Positions 59,842 through 64,000 of a DNA stretch of 64,000 bases are shown in pieces; position 1 is the first letter of the stretch, and the number at the start of each line of letters is the position of its first letter. The notes below the pieces were generated by a model. That model saw only the letters and a list, made by a program, of their open reading frames with translations. It was not told the DNA's origin and did not search any database. The stretch is from Chloroflexota bacterium (GTDB taxonomy: Bacteria > Chloroflexota > Dormibacteria > Dormibacterales > Dormibacteraceae): contig VBGP01000016.1 in NCBI GenBank assembly GCA_005880795.1, forward strand, positions 1 through 64,000, read 5' to 3'. Position numbers and translations under genes: made by a program.

Positions 59842-60698
59842 GCATCCTGATCGACTCGTCTACGAGGGTCATCGTCCAGGGGATCACCGGCCGCGAAGGC
59901 TCGTTTCATACCGAGCAGATGAAGTCCCTGGGCACGAAGGTCGTCGGCGGCGTCAGCCCGGGCAAGGGAGGGACGACCCATCTCGGCGTCCCGGTGTTCA
60001 ACACGGTGGCGGACGCGGTCAAGGCGACAGGCGCCAACGCTTCGGGCATCTTCGTCCCGGCGCCGTTCGCGGCCGACGCGATCATGGAGGCCGCCGCGGC
60101 AGGCATCACCCTCATCGTCTGCATCACGGAAGGCATCCCGATCCAGGAGATGATCCGGGTCAAAGATTTTCTCCGCGGTTATCCGCAGGCGCGCCTGCTC
60201 GGCGCCAACTGCCCCGGCCTCATCACGCCCGGCGAGGCGAAGATCGGGATCATCCCCCAGCGCATCACCAAGCCGGGGTCGATCGGCCTGGTTTCGCGCA
60301 GCGGCACCCTCACGTATGAGGTCGCATCGGCGCTCTCCGCCGCCGGGATGGGCCAGTCGACGATCGTCGGGATCGGCGGCGACCCGGTGTTGGGCCTGAC
60401 GTTCCGCGACGTGATCGAGATGTTCGAAAAGGATCCAGCGACCACGCAGGTGGTGCTCATCGGCGAGATCGGCGGCAGCGACGAAGAGCGTGCAGCCGAG
60501 CTCCTGGCCCGCGGCACTCGCCTGAAGGCGGTGGCCTTCATCTCCGGACGCACCGCGCCGGAAGGCAAGCGCATGGGGCACGCCGGCGCCATCATCTCAG
60601 GCAACCGGGGCACCGCCAAGAGCAAAGAGGAGGCGTTTCGCAAAGCCGGCGTCACGGTGGCGGAAACTACGGATGACATAGTGGGGCTGCTTAGATGA
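59838..60698 (+). CDS. sucD: Succinyl-CoA ligase alpha subunit
   Basis: A 286-residue alpha subunit: [27 protein letters not shown] CoA-binding fold, [39 protein letters not shown] and the phosphohistidine in [12 protein letters not shown]. The ATG at 59838 is the canonical N terminus; an upstream frame extends into sucC. The stop overlaps the DUF2752 start. Confidence 0.95.
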   Translation: MSILIDSSTRVIVQGITGREGSFHTEQMKSLGTKVVGGVSPGKGGTTHLGVPVFNTVADAVKATGANASGIFVPAPFAADAIMEAAAAGITLIVCITEGIPIQEMIRVKDFLRGYPQARLLGANCPGLITPGEAKIGIIPQRITKPGSIGLVSRSGTLTYEVASALSAAGMGQSTIVGIGGDPVLGLTFRDVIEMFEKDPATTQVVLIGEIGGSDEERAAELLARGTRLKAVAFISGRTAPEGKRMGHAGAIISGNRGTAKSKEEAFRKAGVTVAETTDDIVGLLR

Positions 60699-61126
60699 GC
60701 GCGTTGCCATTGGCCGTGACGAGGGCGCTGCCCGCGGAACGGGCGCGCGACCTCGCGATCGCGGGTGCGCTTGTGCTGTGGCTTGTCTACACGCGCATCT
60801 ACTGGGTGCTGCAGGCGGCTCATCTCGGCGGCCCGCTTTGCCCGTTTTACTACGTGACCGGCCACCCGTGCCCGTTTTGCGGGGGGACACGGTCATTTGC
60901 CTACATGTGGCGGGGCGACCTGTCGGACGCGGTCCGGATGTATCCGCTGGGGCCGGCCCTGTTCGCCGGGACGATCGCGGGGGTTGGTGGCCTTGTGTCG
61001 GGCGCGATCACCGGGCGAACCTGGACGCCACGCCTGACGCCTGTGCAGTGGCGGGGAATCGGAGCGGGCGCTGCAGTGGTCCTGGCGATCAGCTGGGCGC
61101 TCAAGTGGTTCGTCTTCGGAAACTAA
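60695..61126 (+). CDS. DUF2752 membrane protein
   Basis: A 143-residue protein with three to four hydrophobic helices and the DUF2752 signature [27 protein letters not shown] (about residues 49-75). The two Cys pairs lie near the membrane and could bind metal or form disulfides. Function unknown. It is coupled to sucD by ATGA. Followed 10 bp later by a CTG-start acetyltransferase. Confidence 0.87.
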   Translation: MSALPLAVTRALPAERARDLAIAGALVLWLVYTRIYWVLQAAHLGGPLCPFYYVTGHPCPFCGGTRSFAYMWRGDLSDAVRMYPLGPALFAGTIAGVGGLVSGAITGRTWTPRLTPVQWRGIGAGAAVVLAISWALKWFVFGN

Positions 61127-61136
61127 GGTTCGGCGG

Positions 61137-61589
61137 CTGAGTCCCGAGGATTGGCGGCTGTACCGCCGCGTTCGTCTAGCCGCGCTGAAGGAAGCGCCTT
61201 ATGCGTTCGGCTCCAGCTACGAGCGCGAGGTCCAGGTGCCGGAGGGCCGCTGGAGGCAGACGCTCGTCGATCGCGTGCGCTTCGTGGCGGAGGTGGACGG
61301 CGTGGTCGCCGGAACTGTGAGCGGGGGCGACGCTGACACGACGGCCGCGGCCGCGATGACGGGGATGTGGGTCGATCCGCGTTTTCGCCGCCAGGGCATC
61401 GGTGAGATTCTCGTGATTCACGTGATCAGCTGGGCCAGGGCTGCCAGCTATGACGAGATGTTTCTGTGGGTGACCGACGTCAACGCGGACGCCGAGCGTC
61501 TTTATCGACGCAACGGGTTTGTCAGCACGGGAGCGGTCCAGGAGATTCGCCCGGGAGAGCTCGAGCACGAGATGTCGCTCAAGCTTTAG
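61137..61589 (+). CDS. GNAT N-acetyltransferase (probable CTG start)
   Basis: A GNAT of about 150 residues: LSPEDWRLYRRVRLAALKEAPYAFGSSYERE N terminus, TGMWVDPRFRRQGIGEILVIHVISWA (RxxGxG/A loop) and VNADAERLYRRNGFVSTG. The first canonical start, GTG 61236, would remove beta-1 and helix 1, which are clearly coded upstream. CTG 61137 begins the conserved region and has AAGG eight bases upstream. Substrate unknown. It overlaps the convergent hydrolase by 11 bp. Confidence 0.82.
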   Translation: MSPEDWRLYRRVRLAALKEAPYAFGSSYEREVQVPEGRWRQTLVDRVRFVAEVDGVVAGTVSGGDADTTAAAAMTGMWVDPRFRRQGIGEILVIHVISWARAASYDEMFLWVTDVNADAERLYRRNGFVSTGAVQEIRPGELEHEMSLKL

Positions 61590-62472
61590 TTCCATCGATC
61601 AAACGCGTGACGACCGGGTACACCAGCGCGTTGTTCTGCGCTGCGCCGCCGGGGTCGATCAGGTCGTGTGGCAGGCGATCTCCCAGCGGAAACTCATGCG
61701 TTTCGACATTGGCGCCGTGCGCGCGCCACGAATCGATGAGCCGGTAGGTGAACCTGTTGTCGAGCCGTGGCTCCGCGGCGTTCGTGATGACGACGATGGA
61801 TCGGGCCTTCGGCCCGCCGGCTCGTGCGGCCTTGACCAATTGCCGCCCGGCCTGGAAGAGAGCGGCGTAGGCATGCGTCGAGAACCTTGGATATCCGTAC
61901 GGTGGACCGATCCGGTCCCGCAGCTTGCTGTTCCACCACAGATAGAAGTTCGGAATCCGAATCGCCAGGTTGCTGAGCGCGGTGAGGGCCGGGCCCGGTA
62001 TGGGCCTGAGTCCGAGCATCGGTGCGATCAGCACGGCGCGCTCGATGTCGTCACGCGTCTGGGCCAGCAGGCCCGCGAGGATCGCGCCGAGCGACAGCCC
62101 CGCCACGGTGAACCGCTCACCCAGGGCCGCGCCAACCTCCGCCGACCGATTGGCCAGCGCGATGAGATGTTCAACGCGCAGCTCCGCGATCGAGGTGTTG
62201 AGGCGGTCGGAGTAGCCATGGCGTGGATAGCGGGGGATGAAGACGTTCCAACCTCGCTCGAAGAACTGGCGGCCGAGGGCGTCCATCTGCTGCGGGCAGT
62301 TCGTGAATCCGTGCATCAGGACCAGCGCGCGCTCCACCCGGCGTCCGTGCGTGTAGAGGCGCGTATGGCAGAGCGGGTTGACGTTCGGTCCGTCGAGATC
62401 CTTGATCGTCGTCGCGACGCGGATCCCCTCTGAGTAGTGGTCTTCGGCCTTCACGTGCAAGGATTGGTGCAA
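61579..62472 (-). CDS. Alpha/beta hydrolase (carboxylesterase-like)
   Basis: A protein of about 291-297 residues: VERALVLMHGFTNCPQQMDALG oxyanion loop, PRYPRHGYSDRLN, nucleophile elbow AGLSLGA (about residues 123-129), acid in ITNAAEPRLDN region and histidine in LPHDLIDPG. It resembles carboxylesterase/monoacylglycerol lipase-type enzymes. TTG 62472 coincides with the divergent acyl-CoA dehydrogenase start. A GTG at 62454 is an alternative. Confidence 0.82.
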   Translation of the reverse strand: MHQSLHVKAEDHYSEGIRVATTIKDLDGPNVNPLCHTRLYTHGRRVERALVLMHGFTNCPQQMDALGRQFFERGWNVFIPRYPRHGYSDRLNTSIAELRVEHLIALANRSAEVGAALGERFTVAGLSLGAILAGLLAQTRDDIERAVLIAPMLGLRPIPGPALTALSNLAIRIPNFYLWWNSKLRDRIGPPYGYPRFSTHAYAALFQAGRQLVKAARAGGPKARSIVVITNAAEPRLDNRFTYRLIDSWRAHGANVETHEFPLGDRLPHDLIDPGGAAQNNALVYPVVTRLIDGTKA

Positions 62473-63632
62473 TGGATTTTGAACTGACTCAGGAGCAGCA
62501 GGCGATTCGCGACACCTGTCGCGACTTCGCTCGAGAGGTTGTCGCGCCCGCGGCGGAAGAGCTCGACCGGCATCACAAATTCGGTTACGACGTCGTCCGG
62601 CAGATGGGCGAGCTGGGTCTTTTCGGGCTGCCGTTTTCTGAGGAGGTCGGTGGGGCGGGCGGCGATTTCCTCTCCCTGTGCATAGCCATCGAGGAGATCT
62701 CGCGCGCGGACGCGGGCGTGGGTATCACGCTCGAGGCTGCGGTGTGTCTCGGCTCATCGCCGATCTATGAGTTCGGGAGCAAGGAGCAGAAAGGGCGGTG
62801 GCTGCCGGACCTGGTCGCGGGGCGCAAGCTGTGGGCGTTTGGGCTGACCGAGCCTGAGGCCGGCTCGGATGCGGGCGCGACAAAGACGCGCGCGGAGGCT
62901 CGGGACGGAAAGTGGGTCATCAACGGCGCAAAGCAGTTCATCACCAACTGCGGCACCGACATCTCCGCCGGGGTGACGATCACCGCTGTGACCGGGAGGT
63001 CCAATGGTGAATCTGAGATCAGCGCGATCATGGTTCCGACGGGCGCGCCCGGGTACCACGTTTTGGAGGGGTATCGGAAGCTTGGGTGGCATTCGTCTGA
63101 CACGCATCCTTTGAGCTTTGAGGATTGCGAGGTGCCGGCCGAGAACTTGTTGGGGACTCGGGGTGGGGGGTACCGGCAGTTCCTGCGCACGCTGACGGGG
63201 GGGCGAATCGCCATCGCGGCGCTGTCGGTGGGGGTGGCGCAGGCGTGCCTGGATGCGGCGCTCGCTTATGCGAAAGAGCGGCGGACTTTTGGCTCTCCCA
63301 TCTCGAGGCATCAGGCGATCCAGTTCAAGCTCGCGGACATGGCGATGGAGGCGGAGGTGGCTCGGACGATTGTTTATCGGGCCGCGGCGGCTTATGGGCG
63401 GGAGGGGGCGGAGACGAGCGATGAGGTGAGGATGCTCGCCGCGATGTCGAAGCTTTATGCGTCGGAGGCTTCGACGCGTGCGGCGGACAACGCGGTGCAG
63501 ATCCACGGGGGGTATGGGTTCATGGAGGACTATCCCGTCGCCAGGTACTGGCGGGATGTGAAGGTGAACGAGATCGGGGAGGGGACTTCCGAGGTGCAGC
63601 GGATGCTCATCGCGAGGTTGCTGGGCACCTGA
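62472..63632 (+). CDS. Acyl-CoA dehydrogenase
   Basis: A 386-residue FAD-dependent acyl-CoA dehydrogenase: MDFELTQEQQAIRDTCRDFAREVVAPAAEELDR, AFGLTEPEAGSDAGATKTRAE, SDTHPLSFEDCEVPAENLLG, RRTFGSPISRHQAIQFKLADMAMEAE, and QIHGGYGFMEDYPVARYWRDVKVNEIGEGTSEVQR with the catalytic Glu in the GGYGFMEDYP segment (short-chain/butyryl type). It starts fatty or branched acyl-CoA beta-oxidation. ETF genes are not in the window, but a FixC-like quinone oxidoreductase is. ATG at 62472. Confidence 0.94.
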   Translation: MDFELTQEQQAIRDTCRDFAREVVAPAAEELDRHHKFGYDVVRQMGELGLFGLPFSEEVGGAGGDFLSLCIAIEEISRADAGVGITLEAAVCLGSSPIYEFGSKEQKGRWLPDLVAGRKLWAFGLTEPEAGSDAGATKTRAEARDGKWVINGAKQFITNCGTDISAGVTITAVTGRSNGESEISAIMVPTGAPGYHVLEGYRKLGWHSSDTHPLSFEDCEVPAENLLGTRGGGYRQFLRTLTGGRIAIAALSVGVAQACLDAALAYAKERRTFGSPISRHQAIQFKLADMAMEAEVARTIVYRAAAAYGREGAETSDEVRMLAAMSKLYASEASTRAADNAVQIHGGYGFMEDYPVARYWRDVKVNEIGEGTSEVQRMLIARLLGT

Positions 63633-63641
63633 GGGATTGGA

Positions 63642-64000
63642 CTAGCGATAGACCCCGTTGTGGCCCAGGCTGTGCTGCCCGACGTTTGGAAAATATGTCA
63701 GCCCGTGGTCCTCGGAACCGACCGGGATCCTGGCCAGCACGTTTCCGGTGGCCGTGTCGAACACGTACACCGTCGCGTGGTAGCGGCCGGAGGCCCACAG
63801 CTGTTTTCCGTCGGGGCTGAGTTGCAGCATGTCCGGACTTCCGCCACCTGGAATCTGCCACTTCGCGACTACGGTGCGGGTGGCGAAATCGATCACCGAG
63901 ACCGAAGCCTCGAGGCGGTTTGACACGTAGAGCGATTTCGTGTCGCGCGAGACCTGCAAGCCGTGCGCCCCGCGGCCGGTGGGGATGAACTGGATCTCCT
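63642..64000 (-). CDS. YVTN-type beta-propeller protein (5' truncated)
   Basis: The C-terminal 119 or so residues of a beta-propeller protein that continues past the right window edge. YVTN/lactonase-like repeats are visible: HGLQVSRDTKSLYVSNRLEASVSVIDFATRTVVAKW and LQLSPDGKQLWASGRYHATVYVFDTATGNVLARIPVG. No start is inside the window; the frame is open to base 64000. It probably forms a surface or periplasmic propeller. Exact role unknown. Confidence 0.85.
   Translation of the reverse strand, partial: EIQFIPTGRGAHGLQVSRDTKSLYVSNRLEASVSVIDFATRTVVAKWQIPGGGSPDMLQLSPDGKQLWASGRYHATVYVFDTATGNVLARIPVGSEDHGLTYFPNVGQHSLGHNGVYR

Noticed and set aside
1-64000. tRNA, rRNA, CRISPR arrays, prophage or transposase genes.
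   Set aside because: No regularly spaced repeats, tRNA-like cloverleaf, integrase or transposase motifs were seen on reading the window; the hairpin repeats lack an associated transposase here.

Overview
This is a 64 kb stretch of densely packed, high-GC chromosome from an aerobic or facultative heterotroph. Many starts are GTG or TTG, ATGA/GTGA stop-start overlaps are very common, and intergenic gaps are mostly under 100 bp. No stretch over 300 bases lacks a gene. I see no rRNA, tRNA, CRISPR array, phage or transposase gene. The gene content fits a soil bacterium of the Dormibacterota/Chloroflexota or Actinomycetota type: a DUF222-HNH protein, a form II molybdenum hydroxylase, menaquinone genes, methylmalonyl-CoA genes, and CGNR and DUF2510-like proteins. 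That placement is inference; no marker gene was compared.

Layout. 1-1.4 kb: DUF222/HNH nuclease. 1.4-9.4 kb: a CO-dehydrogenase-type cluster with coxG divergent from coxSLM-coxD-coxE-xdhC and a small unknown gene. 9.3-12.1 kb: CGNR regulator, a small ORF, endonuclease IV, and a MocA-like cytidylyltransferase that could supply the cofactor for CoxL. 12.1-18.7 kb: menaquinone genes menB, menA, menH, menD and menF; menC and menE are absent. 16.6-25 kb is one long minus-strand run: response regulator, M20 amidohydrolase, DUF5317 membrane protein, FtsH-like protease with unusual insertions, lytic transglycosylase, MerR regulator, menF and a hydrolase.

25.1-30.5 kb: a signalling island with a 38-residue membrane peptide, a lone receiver, a 1341-residue soluble histidine kinase with about six GAF domains, and a degenerate kinase-like protein. 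30.6-38.7 kb: housekeeping genes (MBL hydrolase, rlmN, DUF72, lgt, gltX, S51 peptidase, hydrolase, plsC, epimerase). 38.6-46.4 kb: RAM-domain protein, membrane protein, thioesterase, galU, small proteins, CoA transferase, coaE, a FixC-like flavoprotein and a hydrolase. 46.5-52.8 kb: membrane-anchored sulfite-oxidase-type molybdoenzyme, an S9 peptidase fused to an FHA domain, a MOSC protein and two SCP2-type proteins. 52.8-61.6 kb: a propionate/methylmalonyl-CoA to succinyl-CoA set (3-hydroxyacyl-CoA dehydrogenase, epimerase, mutase catalytic subunit, carboxyltransferase, sucC, sucD) with small accessory genes. 61.6-64 kb: hydrolase, acyl-CoA dehydrogenase and a truncated beta-propeller protein.

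Two themes stand out. First, molybdenum: CoxL, MocA, the sulfite-oxidase-type protein and the MOSC protein are all in one window. Second, hairpin-rich repeats sit at gene edges: a shared repeat at 7.85-7.96 and 53.69-53.79 kb, a hairpin element read through in the mutase N terminus, and a 23-bp direct duplication flanking a hairpin insert at 57.73-57.90 kb. The only two sizeable convergent gaps each carry paired repeats about 41-42 bp apart.
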